Both the position numbers and the translations under genes were made by a program. From positions 1-64,000 of the forward strand of contig JAHHIA010000015.1 in the NCBI GenBank assembly GCA_019359045.1: 64,000 nucleotides of DNA. The letters are read 5' to 3'. The stretch is from Scytolyngbya sp. HA4215-MV1. GTDB lineage: Bacteria > Cyanobacteriota > Cyanobacteriia > Leptolyngbyales > Leptolyngbyaceae. Position 1 is the first letter of the stretch, and the number at the start of each line of letters is the position of its first letter. This document shows, piece after piece, positions 28,367 through 37,101 of the stretch. The notes beneath the pieces are model-generated. The model saw nothing but the letters and a program-made list of their open reading frames with translations, had not been told where the DNA came from and made no database searches.

Positions 28367-30910
28367 ATGAAATCGCTTCAGTCCTTACCAAGGTGGGTCG
28401 AAAAGAACCTGATAGTTCAATACAATCGGGTTTGGTTGATGTATTGGCTTTGGATTTTGAAAAATACTTCTGCTTCCCATCCTTTATTGCGAAGCCTGTT
28501 GTTTCGTGGACAGGTTGGCTCCGCCAATCGGCATCAACCTTTAAGCTGGCGGGCTGTCTCCAAACCGCATTCCGGGCGAAAGGCGTCCTTACACCGTCTC
28601 TCTAAGCCTCCTGTGATCCTGGCATTCACCGTGATTACACTCACAGGAATTATGGGGCATCGCTTTTACAACGCGCCGACCCTAGATGTTGGCAAAACTG
28701 CACCGCAAACCTTTCATGCACCTGCCACAGTCAGCCTCGAAGATAAAGAGAGCACTGAGGAAAAACGCAAAGCTGCCCGTTCCGGAGCCGTTTCGGTTCT
28801 AATGCTCGATCAAACTGTAACGCAGCAGATCGAACAAAAACAGCAACGCGCACTAGAAATGGGGAGTCAATTGCGACAACTTGCAGGAGCATTCCCTTTT
28901 GTTAAAACTTCAATTTTATCTTTGTCTAGCCAGCAATATCTCCGAAGTGCGGAAGAGTGGCAATGGAGGACAGTGCTAGCTGTGGTTGAGGCGGCAGCAT
29001 CCCATCCAGAACTCCCTCAATCGTCTAGCTCCGACTTAGATAAACACTTCTCTGATAGTGGTATTCAGCTTTCGACCGACATACAAAAACAGGTGGTTGC
29101 AGAACTGCTGAAATATCGGCAGTCAATTGCTTCAGAGACATTCTCTAATCTGACTCAAGTGATTACTCAGGCACGATCGGATTATGCCGAAGCAATCAAA
29201 GGGTTGTCTCTCTCTACAGAGGCAAATTCCCCTCCGCTGTATGATGCCACCTTATTTGATCTACCCGACCCAGTCTGGAAAGAGACCCTGGTTACTTTAC
29301 CACGTGTCAGCCATCGAATTCTGAGCCAGGGCATTGCACCTGGGGTTCCTCCAGATTTATTGCAGACTGCGATCGTCATTCAGCTCCAGGGCGAAGTCCC
29401 TAAATTAGCTCAACCCCTGAGCCGCAATCTTCTGATGGCAACGCTTCAGCCCAATCTAGTAAAGAACGAAGAACAGACCCGGCTGCGGGCAGAACGTGCG
29501 GCAGAAGAGGTTAAACCTGAAATTGTTTCTATCCAGCAGGGGGAAGTGATTGTCCGGGCAGGCAAATCAATTACCCAAGCAGATTTCGTTTTGCTCGATC
29601 ACTTCAATCTCAGCCGTCGTGGCATTGATTGGTTGGGACTCATCGGCTTTGGGGCGATCGTGAGCAGCGCAGTAGGACTCTTTTGGGTAGTTGAACGCCG
29701 ATTTCATCCCGGTCTGCGCAGTAGAGATTATTTGCTCGTCGGTCTTTTGGCAGCGAGTACGCCATTGATGGTGTTACTGGGAGTACCTGCACCGAATCTC
29801 TCAGTCGTTGGACTGCTAGTGGGCAGTTTCTACGGCTCCGTATTGAGCATCACGGTCGTGGGGCTGCTAACCCTGCTCTTACCCATTGGCATTTCAGTGA
29901 GTTGGAGCGCTTTACTCTCCAGTGCTGCTGGGGGGATTTTGGGTGGGTTAATTGCTGGACGGCTACGATCGCGCGGCGAGTTTGCCCTTCTGGGTGGAGT
30001 GGTTGGCATCACTCAGGGCATCATTTATCTTCTCATTGGCGTACTCACCAGTCCTGCCTGGTATACGGTGTTGGGCACATCCGTGTTGCAGAGTTTGGCA
30101 GGTTTAATTTGGGGCATTGTGGCATTGGGTGTGAGTCCTTACCTGGAGCACCTTTTTGACTTGGTCACACCGATTCGCCTGATCGAACTCACCAGCCCCA
30201 ACTGTGAATTATTGAAGCGTTTAGCCGAAGAAGCACCCGGAACCTTTCAGCACACCCTGTTTGTTTCTACTCTGGCAGAAGCCGCCGCTAGAGCCTTAGG
30301 GTGCAATGTTGAATTAGTTCGGGCTGGAACGCTGTATCACGATATTGGCAAACTCCATGATCCCCTGGGATTTATTGAAAATCAGATGGGTGGACCCAAT
30401 AAACATGACCAGATCAATGATCCCTACAAGAGTGCTGACATCATTAAAAGACATGTCAGTGCAGGATTAGTCATGGCGCGACGCTATCGCTTACCCAAAG
30501 CAATTCGGGCTTTTATACCCGAACACCAAGGCACGATGTTGATTGCCTATTTCTATCATCAGGCGCAGCAAAAGGCTGAAGACACTAGGGAAGACTCCAC
30601 GGCAGGGGTTCAAGAAGCCGATTTTCGTTACGACGGCCCGATTCCACAATCGCGAGAAACGGGCATTTTAATGTTGGCAGATTCTTGCGAGGCAGCCCTG
30701 AGATCGCTCAAAGATGCTAATTCGGAAGAAGCTCTTGCCATGATCAACAAAATTTTGCGTGCCCGATGGCAAGACAACCAACTGGTGGATTCAGGGTTAA
30801 CACGAGAAGAAATGTCGCAAATTGCTGCAATTTTCGTTCAGGTCTGGCAACAGTTTAACCACCAGCGAATTGCCTATCCTAAACTCAAACCTGCCACATC
30901 TGCCTCCTGA
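28367..30910 (+). CDS. 7TM-HD (PgpH-type) phosphodiesterase, probably c-di-AMP
   Basis: ATG at 28367 is preferred over GTG 28364; 847 residues. One membrane segment lies near residue 85 (PVILAFTVITLTGIMG). An extracytoplasmic 7TMR-HDED domain follows (about 115-410), then a block of seven membrane helices (about 425-605). A cytoplasmic HD domain (about 615-800) has HTLFVSTLAEAAA, YHDIGKLHDP (HD at about 658), KHDQ, HVSAGLVMARRY and EHQGT. All metal-binding His/Asp residues are present. In Firmicutes this architecture (PgpH) degrades c-di-AMP, which controls potassium and osmotic balance; the same role is inferred. The gene stands alone between ldpA and a DinG-like gene. Confidence 0.93.
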   Translation: MKSLQSLPRWVEKNLIVQYNRVWLMYWLWILKNTSASHPLLRSLLFRGQVGSANRHQPLSWRAVSKPHSGRKASLHRLSKPPVILAFTVITLTGIMGHRFYNAPTLDVGKTAPQTFHAPATVSLEDKESTEEKRKAARSGAVSVLMLDQTVTQQIEQKQQRALEMGSQLRQLAGAFPFVKTSILSLSSQQYLRSAEEWQWRTVLAVVEAAASHPELPQSSSSDLDKHFSDSGIQLSTDIQKQVVAELLKYRQSIASETFSNLTQVITQARSDYAEAIKGLSLSTEANSPPLYDATLFDLPDPVWKETLVTLPRVSHRILSQGIAPGVPPDLLQTAIVIQLQGEVPKLAQPLSRNLLMATLQPNLVKNEEQTRLRAERAAEEVKPEIVSIQQGEVIVRAGKSITQADFVLLDHFNLSRRGIDWLGLIGFGAIVSSAVGLFWVVERRFHPGLRSRDYLLVGLLAASTPLMVLLGVPAPNLSVVGLLVGSFYGSVLSITVVGLLTLLLPIGISVSWSALLSSAAGGILGGLIAGRLRSRGEFALLGGVVGITQGIIYLLIGVLTSPAWYTVLGTSVLQSLAGLIWGIVALGVSPYLEHLFDLVTPIRLIELTSPNCELLKRLAEEAPGTFQHTLFVSTLAEAAARALGCNVELVRAGTLYHDIGKLHDPLGFIENQMGGPNKHDQINDPYKSADIIKRHVSAGLVMARRYRLPKAIRAFIPEHQGTMLIAYFYHQAQQKAEDTREDSTAGVQEADFRYDGPIPQSRETGILMLADSCEAALRSLKDANSEEALAMINKILRARWQDNQLVDSGLTREEMSQIAAIFVQVWQQFNHQRIAYPKLKPATSAS

Positions 30911-31217
30911 CAACCTAAGTTTGTGGTGAGAATCGATTACCAAATTCCAGCATTCGAGTGGCTGGGATTGCCATTGATGTTATTTTGCTCTTGTCAAACC
31001 AAAACTAGGCTTCCTGATCGGCGGTCCTAAGGTACAAAACCTCGCGCTTTGCCAGATCACCACACCTCAACAAGACAGACGCTCCCCACCCTGGTAAAAA
31101 CGCCCATCCTGGTAAATTAAGGATGCCTCCACGATCTAGACAACGGCAATCGCTCACTGGGATACCCAATGACTGTGCCACAATGAAGAGCATTGGCTGT
31201 TCACAGAGTTCAAGCTT
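30911..31217. other. Intergenic region before the DinG-like gene
   Basis: About 307 bp without a supported gene. An antisense open frame (31005-31292) runs into the start of the next gene and shows no family features. Confidence 0.4.
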
Positions 31218-32810
31218 GTGATTGAGGTAGAAGTCCACCAGCAATTGCGTACGTTTCTGCGAGAGCAGGGTGAACCCCAATGGCACCATCATCTGACGAT
31301 GGCGCGATTGGTAGCACGAGCCTTACGTCTGGGGCGAAGCGCCTTGATTCAAACAGGAGCATTTTCTGGGCACCATGGTTGCTATCGCTTAAGCTATCTG
31401 GTGCCAATTTTACTCTGGCATGATCCAGTGATTTTGGTTGCGACAGAAGCAGTGCAGCAGCGGTTACTTATGGTCGAGATTCCGCGCCTGCGCCAGTGGA
31501 TGAAAATCACGAAACCGATTCGTACAGGAGATCGCTGGATCAGCCCCGATTTTCAAGGATTGTTATTGACCACGCCCCAAGCCTGGTTAAGCGATCGCTT
31601 ACACAACCTCAACCATTTTCCATCAGGAATTCCGATCCTGATTGATGGGGTAGATGATTTGGAAACCTGGGCGCATGATGAATTGACCGCTTCCATTCAA
31701 CCAACGCATTGGGACGAATTGATGCTTGCCTATCCAGACCAAGCCGATACGATTCTCAATGCCCGTGTCCAACTAACCAAAATTCTCTTTCAGCATCCTG
31801 CTAACCCCTACGACTGTCATCTCATTGAGCCAGCCGAACAAGAGATTTTGCGGGAGCTGTATCTGTCCTTGCAGCAATCCGAATGCAACCCAGCCTACAC
31901 CGAAGTAGACGCGCCCCAACTCTCACCGCCGACCTGCCGCTTCCCCCCTATCTGGCAAAAATTTTGGCACCGCTTACACACGCCTGAAGCCCTGGTTTGG
32001 GCAGATATGAACCGTCGTCAGGGACAATTTTTATTACACTGCGGTGCGGTGGAAGTGGCATCAGCACTGGCAAAGATTTGGTCGCAGCAGCCAGTCGTGC
32101 TGGTTGGAAGTGCGCTGGATCTCGATGCAACCGCCACAATTTATCGACAACGAGTTGGTTTGGAAGATTTGACCTGCCTCAAATTTTCCCCCGATCGCCA
32201 GGCAGAAGCGATTCAGCTTTATTTACCCGATCGCATTCCCATGCCCAATACCCCTGAATTTCAGGCAGCCTTGCTCCAACAAATTCGGGCATTACTGAGC
32301 ATCAGCACGACAGTCCAGGGGCTAACAGTGATTTTGATTGGCGATGTTCCCCTGAAAGCGCAGATCGGTTCCATTCTGGCAGCTGAATTTGGCTCCCGTG
32401 TCCAGGTTGAAAAAACCTGCCTGGACGATAACGGCATTCTGGTCACAGGTTGGCAATTTTGGCGGCAACACCAGCCTGTTTTGCCCACCCCGCACTTGCT
32501 GGCAATCGCCACCTTGCCCATTCCCTCTTTAGAACATCCCCTGGTTGCTGGACGAGTCGCCTATTACAAACATCAGCGGCAAGACTGGTTTCGGCTCTAT
32601 TTGCTACCAGAAGCTTTGAGCGAACTGCAACGCGCGATCGCGCCGATTCGCGATCGGCAAGGCGTTGTTGCTTTATTCGATAGCCGCGTCATCCATCGCA
32701 GTTATGGACAACAAGTGCTCTCAGCGCTCAGCCCATTGGCAAGAATTAACTATTTAGATAAAGGCCTCTTTAGCCCAGTGAATGAATGGACGGTAAATCC
32801 GGGAGACTAA
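31218..32810 (+). CDS. DinG-like pseudo-helicase without Walker A or DEAH motif
   Basis: 530 codons from GTG at 31218. The overall plan follows XPD/DinG helicases. Where the P-loop should be is ALIQTGAFSGHHGCYRLSYL (about 35-54), with no GK(S/T). Where DEAH should be is ILIDGVDDLETW (about 143). The iron-sulfur cysteines of DinG are also missing. The C-terminal third still resembles the HELICc2 domain, with a short PIPSLEHPLVAGRVAYYKHQ stretch and VVALFDSRVIHRSYGQQVLSAL. It is therefore probably not an ATP-driven helicase but a nucleic-acid-binding or structural relative. Codon use and frame are intact, so it is not a recent pseudogene. Confidence 0.75.
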   Translation: MIEVEVHQQLRTFLREQGEPQWHHHLTMARLVARALRLGRSALIQTGAFSGHHGCYRLSYLVPILLWHDPVILVATEAVQQRLLMVEIPRLRQWMKITKPIRTGDRWISPDFQGLLLTTPQAWLSDRLHNLNHFPSGIPILIDGVDDLETWAHDELTASIQPTHWDELMLAYPDQADTILNARVQLTKILFQHPANPYDCHLIEPAEQEILRELYLSLQQSECNPAYTEVDAPQLSPPTCRFPPIWQKFWHRLHTPEALVWADMNRRQGQFLLHCGAVEVASALAKIWSQQPVVLVGSALDLDATATIYRQRVGLEDLTCLKFSPDRQAEAIQLYLPDRIPMPNTPEFQAALLQQIRALLSISTTVQGLTVILIGDVPLKAQIGSILAAEFGSRVQVEKTCLDDNGILVTGWQFWRQHQPVLPTPHLLAIATLPIPSLEHPLVAGRVAYYKHQRQDWFRLYLLPEALSELQRAIAPIRDRQGVVALFDSRVIHRSYGQQVLSALSPLARINYLDKGLFSPVNEWTVNPGD

Positions 32811-32874
32811 GTGACTGGATGCCTCAAACGGTATGATCAGATGAGTCGTCAACCTTATCCATGTCACAAAAATT

Positions 32875-33087
32875 ATGGGCGAATCGAAGCGGCGAAAAGA
32901 AACCTTAGGGGAAAAATATGGTCAGGAGCAAAACATTTTCCCCTGGCTACCCATTACGAAAAAACAAGGGGAACAATTTGTGATTTGGACCACCCGTGGA
33001 GCCTGGGCGGGGATCGGTCTCCTGGTCGTCACTTGGATTACGATTCGGTTCATTGGACCGGGATTTGGCTGGTGGCATGTCGATTAA
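32875..33087 (+). CDS. DUF2839-family small membrane protein
   Basis: 70 codons from ATG at 32875. The N-terminus MGESKRRKETLGEKYG is basic and typical of the family. One membrane helix spans about 42-62 (RGAWAGIGLLVVTWITIRFIG), ending with GFGWWHVD. The family is conserved in cyanobacteria, and its function is unknown. It lies 64 bp after the DinG-like gene and may share its transcript. Confidence 0.92.
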   Translation: MGESKRRKETLGEKYGQEQNIFPWLPITKKQGEQFVIWTTRGAWAGIGLLVVTWITIRFIGPGFGWWHVD

Positions 33088-33348
33088 ACACGCATAAAAC
33101 TTTACGTCAAAAAATTAAGATTTGGGTTAATATCCATTGGCTAAGTTAGACTTCGATCAAGTGATTCAAGGCTCACCTTTGGGAAAATAAATAAAGATAG
33201 AGCCAGAAGTTATTTGATAGCCTGAATCGTAGACTCTATAGGTGCTCTAGTCTGGACAGGCGAGTTTCTTTATCCGGGTGCAAGGACAAATAATCCCCCA
33301 ATAGGAGGAATGACGACCTCCTAAATTACTGCTAAGAAAGGGAGAGTA

Positions 33349-33409
33349 GAAAGACAGTTCCAAATTGCAATCGCCACTCTAGTGACTGTTGTATTTGATA
33401 CTGTCTTTC
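33349..33409 (+). ncRNA. Candidate structured RNA element (hairpin I)
   Basis: Outer stem GAAAGACAGT (33349-33358) and ACTGTCTTTC (33400-33409), a symmetric 2x2 internal loop, then CAAAT (33361-33365) and ATTTG (33393-33397). GCAA/TTGT and CAC/GTG pairing lie further in. It is about 61 nt and nearly fully paired. It could be part of a leader or a free small RNA. No known cyanobacterial RNA family (Yfr1, 6S) is recognised by sequence. Confidence 0.5.
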
Positions 33410-33480
33410 CCAAAGAGTCGGCTAACCTGCTATTAGGTTCGAATGAATCGATTGAAGGTTTAAACGATTAGATTCAAAAT

Positions 33481-33536
33481 AGCTCACAGATGTTGAGATT
33501 GCGTTCCCCCGAATCCTGAAGGGGCGTCTGGGAGCT
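33481..33536 (+). promoter_or_regulatory. Candidate leader hairpin II before the DUF1815 gene
   Basis: AGCTCACAGATG (33481-33492) pairs with CGTCTGGGAGCT (33525-33536), with one mismatch and one G-U. A CCCC/GGGG inner stem is stacked on one side. It ends 60 nt before the start codon at 33596, consistent with a 5' leader element. Confidence 0.45.
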
Positions 33537-33595
33537 AAATCATTAAAAAAATATAAAAAGGTCTAAAATGAGGTGTGGTGATTGGAGGACGTACC

Positions 33596-33946
33596 GTGTT
33601 CCTAAGACTTGCTGAGCAACACCGCCAATTTGTTCAGGATCTCGTTATGAATCTTCAGGCACTGGCGATTGTGCTGGAGAAGCGAGGTTATTTGGCTTCT
33701 TGTTACACCTGCGGTGGGCAGATGAACAGCGCTTCCTTTATGGTTAGCCTGGGAGATAATCACCTGATTCGCTTTCTCGTGTCCGACTATGGCATTACCT
33801 GGACTGAGATGCGAGACGATCGCGAACTCATGAAATTGGAAGGAGCTGAGGCAATTAACCAGCTTCAAGAGTTAGCCAATTTGGTGAAATATCAAATTAA
33901 GCCTGCGGACTATCGTCCAGTCGTTCTGACCGAAACCCTGATCTAA
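33596..33946 (+). CDS. DUF1815-family protein
   Basis: Start GTG 33596 is chosen because GGAGG lies 7 nt upstream and the family begins MFLRLAEQHRQFVQDL; upstream in-frame GTGs at 33575 and 33578 are unlikely. 116 residues. The sequence contains RGYLASCYTCGG, a CxxC-like pair, and GDNHLIRFLVSDYGITWTE. It is a small soluble cyanobacterial protein of unknown function. A hairpin begins at its stop codon and a structured region precedes it, so it may be under RNA-level control. Confidence 0.92.
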   Translation: MFLRLAEQHRQFVQDLVMNLQALAIVLEKRGYLASCYTCGGQMNSASFMVSLGDNHLIRFLVSDYGITWTEMRDDRELMKLEGAEAINQLQELANLVKYQIKPADYRPVVLTETLI

Positions 33947-33978
33947 CAACCGGAATTTCCGAAGTTTTCCGTTGTTAG
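33943..33978 (+). terminator. Hairpin at the stop codon of the DUF1815 gene
   Basis: CTAACAAC (33943-33950) pairs with GTTGTTAG (33971-33978), with further G-C and A-T pairs inside after one mismatch. The left arm contains the TAA stop. No strong T run follows, so termination strength is uncertain. Confidence 0.45.
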
Positions 33979-34000
33979 GTTAAAGTTTCCAGGCACCTTT

Positions 34001-34909
34001 GTGTTCGGGGGAAGATTGATATCACCACTGGTTAGTGTGATTGTCCTGAACTGGAATACGCCTCAGGACACGTTAGATTGCCTCAAAAGCTTGAAAGGGC
34101 TAAGTTACCCGAATTATCAAGTACTGGTCATTGATAATGGATCAAGTGATCATTCGGTCGAGTTTCTAACCGATTTTGTTCAATCCCATTCTCAGTTCAC
34201 CTTATTCTCAACCGGGGAAAATTTGGGTTTCTCTGGGGGGGTAAACTACGGGATCGATGCAGCCCAGCACCTAGGAGCGTGCTATATCTGGCTGCTCAAT
34301 AGCGATACGGAAGTCGCACCTGATTGTTTGGATGCCCTGGTAACTGCAATGGAGCGTGACCCAGCAGTTGCGATCGCCGGATCTCAAATTTTTCTACAAT
34401 CCCAACGAAATGTTATCTGGCACGCTGGAGCAACCTTTATTAGGGGGATCAATCAACCGCGTCATTTAGGGATGGGCGCGAACCAAAATGACCCGCGCTA
34501 TTCAAAGACTTCTCCAGTTGATTATGTGACGGGTTGCAGTTTACTGGTCAGAGCTAGGGTCATTCAGCAAATTGGCAAACTGGACGATCGATTTTATTTA
34601 TATTACGAAGAAGCCGATTTCTGTTATCGATCGCGTCGCCAGGGGTGGAAAATTTTGTACGTTGCAGAATCCCAACTTTGGCACAAAGTCGCAGGTTCAT
34701 CCACTGGATTTTATGCCAGAACCTATTACGAAGTGCGTAATCGACTATTGTTTACTGTAAAACATAAACCCCATGCCTTCCCCCTGGTATTGAGTTACCT
34801 CCTAGTTCAAGAAATATTAAAGCCCTTCTTGAAAGGTCACTGGAAAACTGCTCGATTTGGCTTACGGGGATGTATCGATTTTTTTAGGGCAAAGTTTGGC
34901 AAGCTTTAA
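34001..34909 (+). CDS. Family 2 glycosyltransferase
   Basis: 302 codons, apparently from GTG at 34001. The GT-A fold is clear: VSVIVLNWNTPQDTLDCLKSL at the start, VIDNGSSDHSV for nucleotide binding, and ENLGFSGGVNYGID. A DxD-type motif follows in WLLNSDTEVAPDCL. The acceptor side has GCSLLVRARVIQQIGKLDDRFYLYYEEADFCYRSRRQGW, as in rhamnosyl-type transferases (WbbL-like). The C-terminus has hydrophobic segments that may touch the membrane. Two bases separate it from the next glycosyltransferase gene, so they form an operon. A role in polysaccharide or O-antigen assembly is inferred. Confidence 0.93.
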   Translation: MFGGRLISPLVSVIVLNWNTPQDTLDCLKSLKGLSYPNYQVLVIDNGSSDHSVEFLTDFVQSHSQFTLFSTGENLGFSGGVNYGIDAAQHLGACYIWLLNSDTEVAPDCLDALVTAMERDPAVAIAGSQIFLQSQRNVIWHAGATFIRGINQPRHLGMGANQNDPRYSKTSPVDYVTGCSLLVRARVIQQIGKLDDRFYLYYEEADFCYRSRRQGWKILYVAESQLWHKVAGSSTGFYARTYYEVRNRLLFTVKHKPHAFPLVLSYLLVQEILKPFLKGHWKTARFGLRGCIDFFRAKFGKL

Positions 34910-34911
34910 TT

Positions 34912-36012
34912 ATGGCAAAAATCGCAATCTATACTCCTTTTCTTGCCCTGCCTGGCGGAGGAGAACGCTATTTATTGACTCTTGCGAGTGCACTTCAACT
35001 GGATTACCAGGTTGCCTTTTTAAGTTCTGATGCCAATGCATATCAAGAACTGTCGAGAAAGCTCAAGATTGATACAAAGCGCGTTGCATTTCTCGACTAT
35101 TCTTTTGTATCACCTCTCGCCCTGACAAAAATGAGTCATCAAGGAAATTATGACTTGTTAATTTGTCTTTCTAATCATTGTTATCCGCCGATTCCAGGCT
35201 TGGGAAAAGCAAATTTGATGATGATCCAGTTTCCCTATCCTTATGCGCTACGCGAAGTCGGAACAAAACTGCGAGAAAAGCAATATCTTGCTCAGTATCA
35301 ACTGGCGATCGTCAATTCTCAATTCACCCAAACCCATGTTCAGCAACAACTCGATCTGTCTACAGCCATTCTTTACCCGCCCGTAGAAACGACCCATTTT
35401 CAATGGATTCCTCAGGCAAAAAAGCACAACAAGATTCTGAGTGTGGGGCGGTTGATTGGAAATCAAGATAGCAAGCGCCAACTAGAAATGGTGCATTGTT
35501 TTAAGCAGTTTTGTGATACATTTCCAAACCTGAAATACGAATATATTTGTGCTGGCAGTACTCGTCCTGAACCGATTCACCAAACTTATTTAGAAAAACT
35601 CAAACAAGCAGCAATTGGATATCCCATTCAATTTAAATTTGATATTAGCTTTTCAGAACTGATTGACTTATATGCACAAAGTCGATTTTTTTGGCACGCT
35701 AAAGGCTATGGCGTCGCTTCGCACCGTCCCGAATTTACTGAACATTTTGGTATTGCCACTGTAGAAGCCATGGCTTCGGGCTGTATTCCGTTGGTTTTTG
35801 GGGCAGGAGGACAATTGGAAATTGTGCAAGAGGGCGTCAACGGGTTCTTATGGAAAACGGAATTAGAATTGATTCAAAAAACAGCCGGAATTGCAACCCA
35901 CGTGGATCAAGCTGAATCCCTTTGTCAAAACGCGCATCAAACCTCTAAACAATTTTCAGTCGAGCGGTTTAAGCAACAAACTCAGGAATTGGTCAAAACC
36001 ATTTTGAAATAA
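34912..36012 (+). CDS. Family 4 glycosyltransferase
   Basis: 366 codons from ATG at 34912. It has a GT-B fold. The N-terminal YTPFLALPGGGERYLLTLASAL is the sugar-acceptor-side glycine-rich loop. KILSVGRLIGNQDSKRQLEM opens the C-domain. The nucleotide-sugar-binding EX7E motif is in EHFGIATVEAMASGCIPLVFGAGGQLEIV. It resembles ALG11- or WcaC-type mannosyltransferases; the donor sugar cannot be read. It starts 2 bp after the family 2 enzyme and is followed by a methyltransferase 27 bp later, a compact glycan-building operon. Confidence 0.93.
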   Translation: MAKIAIYTPFLALPGGGERYLLTLASALQLDYQVAFLSSDANAYQELSRKLKIDTKRVAFLDYSFVSPLALTKMSHQGNYDLLICLSNHCYPPIPGLGKANLMMIQFPYPYALREVGTKLREKQYLAQYQLAIVNSQFTQTHVQQQLDLSTAILYPPVETTHFQWIPQAKKHNKILSVGRLIGNQDSKRQLEMVHCFKQFCDTFPNLKYEYICAGSTRPEPIHQTYLEKLKQAAIGYPIQFKFDISFSELIDLYAQSRFFWHAKGYGVASHRPEFTEHFGIATVEAMASGCIPLVFGAGGQLEIVQEGVNGFLWKTELELIQKTAGIATHVDQAESLCQNAHQTSKQFSVERFKQQTQELVKTILK

Positions 36013-36039
36013 TTGGAAGTCCTCAGTTAAGCCTTACCC

Positions 36040-36858
36040 ATGCTGCGCCACTATCAGTCTTACCCTATCCCGAGAGATGAAAAACTGCTCGATCGACTGA
36101 TCATGCGTTTGCAGTTCGGTGCAGGAATTTGTCCCATTTGTGGCAGTATCACAATTTTCTATAAATTTTCTGAAAATTTACGAGAAACAGGTACTTGCAT
36201 CGTTTGTCGATCGACCAATCGCCATCGACAAGTTGCACAGGTTTTGTTGAATGCGATCGCTGAAATGACAGGCACCTCATTTTCAAGTATTAAAGCGTTC
36301 GCGCAAAATCATCCAACTTCAAAATCCCTGATCATCTACAACACAGAAACTACCAACCCGCTGCATCATCAACTCAAAAACTATCCGGGTTACCTTGCCA
36401 GCGAATATCTCGAAGGGAAATATGTCAGTGGTGAGGTCGTCAATGGCGTTTTACATCAAGATTTGATGGCTCCTTCTTTTGCCAACAATTCCATTGATCT
36501 CATGTTGAGTAGTGATGTTTTTGAACATATCCCTGACCCTTATTTAGCATTTTCAGAAGTTCATCGCATCCTGAAACCGAGGGGTCGGCATATTTTTACC
36601 GTTCCGTTTTATCAAGAACGTTATCGAGATGAAATTAGAACCATTCTCGAAACCGATGGAACGATAAAATATCTCCTGCCACCGATCTATCATGGTGATC
36701 CCCTGAGACCGGAAGGAATTCTTGTGTATGTCATTTTCTCCCTGGAAATGCTACTTAAATTAAGTGATATGGGCTATCAGCTTAAAATGTACAAACTTCA
36801 CGATTTCTTAAGAGGAATTTTGGGCGCAAATGCGATCGTGTTCGAGAGCATCAAGTAG
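36040..36858 (+). CDS. SAM-dependent methyltransferase with N-terminal zinc ribbon-like motif
   Basis: 272 codons from ATG at 36040. The N-terminus has CPICG and, 25 residues on, CIVCRSTNRHRQ, which look like a CxxC...CxxC zinc site. The methyltransferase core is of class I type. SNDVFEHIP-like SSDVFEHIPDPYLAFSEVHRILKPRGRHIFTVPF is the post-motif region; the glycine-rich SAM loop is not obvious. The end, GYQLKMYKLHDFLRGILGANAIVFE, is characteristic of sugar or glycan methyltransferases. Part of the operon with two glycosyltransferases, so methylation of a surface sugar is plausible. Confidence 0.85.
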   Translation: MLRHYQSYPIPRDEKLLDRLIMRLQFGAGICPICGSITIFYKFSENLRETGTCIVCRSTNRHRQVAQVLLNAIAEMTGTSFSSIKAFAQNHPTSKSLIIYNTETTNPLHHQLKNYPGYLASEYLEGKYVSGEVVNGVLHQDLMAPSFANNSIDLMLSSDVFEHIPDPYLAFSEVHRILKPRGRHIFTVPFYQERYRDEIRTILETDGTIKYLLPPIYHGDPLRPEGILVYVIFSLEMLLKLSDMGYQLKMYKLHDFLRGILGANAIVFESIK

Positions 36859-37101
36859 CCTCTGTCGCTTTCCGAACTTCCTTTCTACAATCAAAATCGG
36901 GAGGCATTCAAGCGCAAGCGCAATCGAAAGAAATCCTTTTTCTTAACACGTGGGGATCACCATCCTTGCCAATCGATTGGAAAGAATCAGGACAAAACCG
37001 GAACCAATCCCCCCATAACTTTGAGTGCTAATCTAAACATAGGGGAATCCGATAAATACGGAAAGGATAGACTCCTGCACTAATGAGTTAAGTGAAATTC
37101 C

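Larger units (their letters stand above)
33088..33595. other. 508-bp region with several stable hairpins before the DUF1815 gene
   Basis: No gene is supported. Three strong inverted repeats are present: TAGGAGG/CCTCCTA (33302-33323), a nested stem at 33349-33409 and an imperfect 12-bp stem at 33481-33536. Together they suggest a structured 5' leader of the downstream gene, or a separate small RNA. Confidence 0.55.

Noticed and set aside
31005-31292. 95-codon minus-strand frame overlapping the DinG-like start
   Set aside because: Antisense overlap and no family resemblance.
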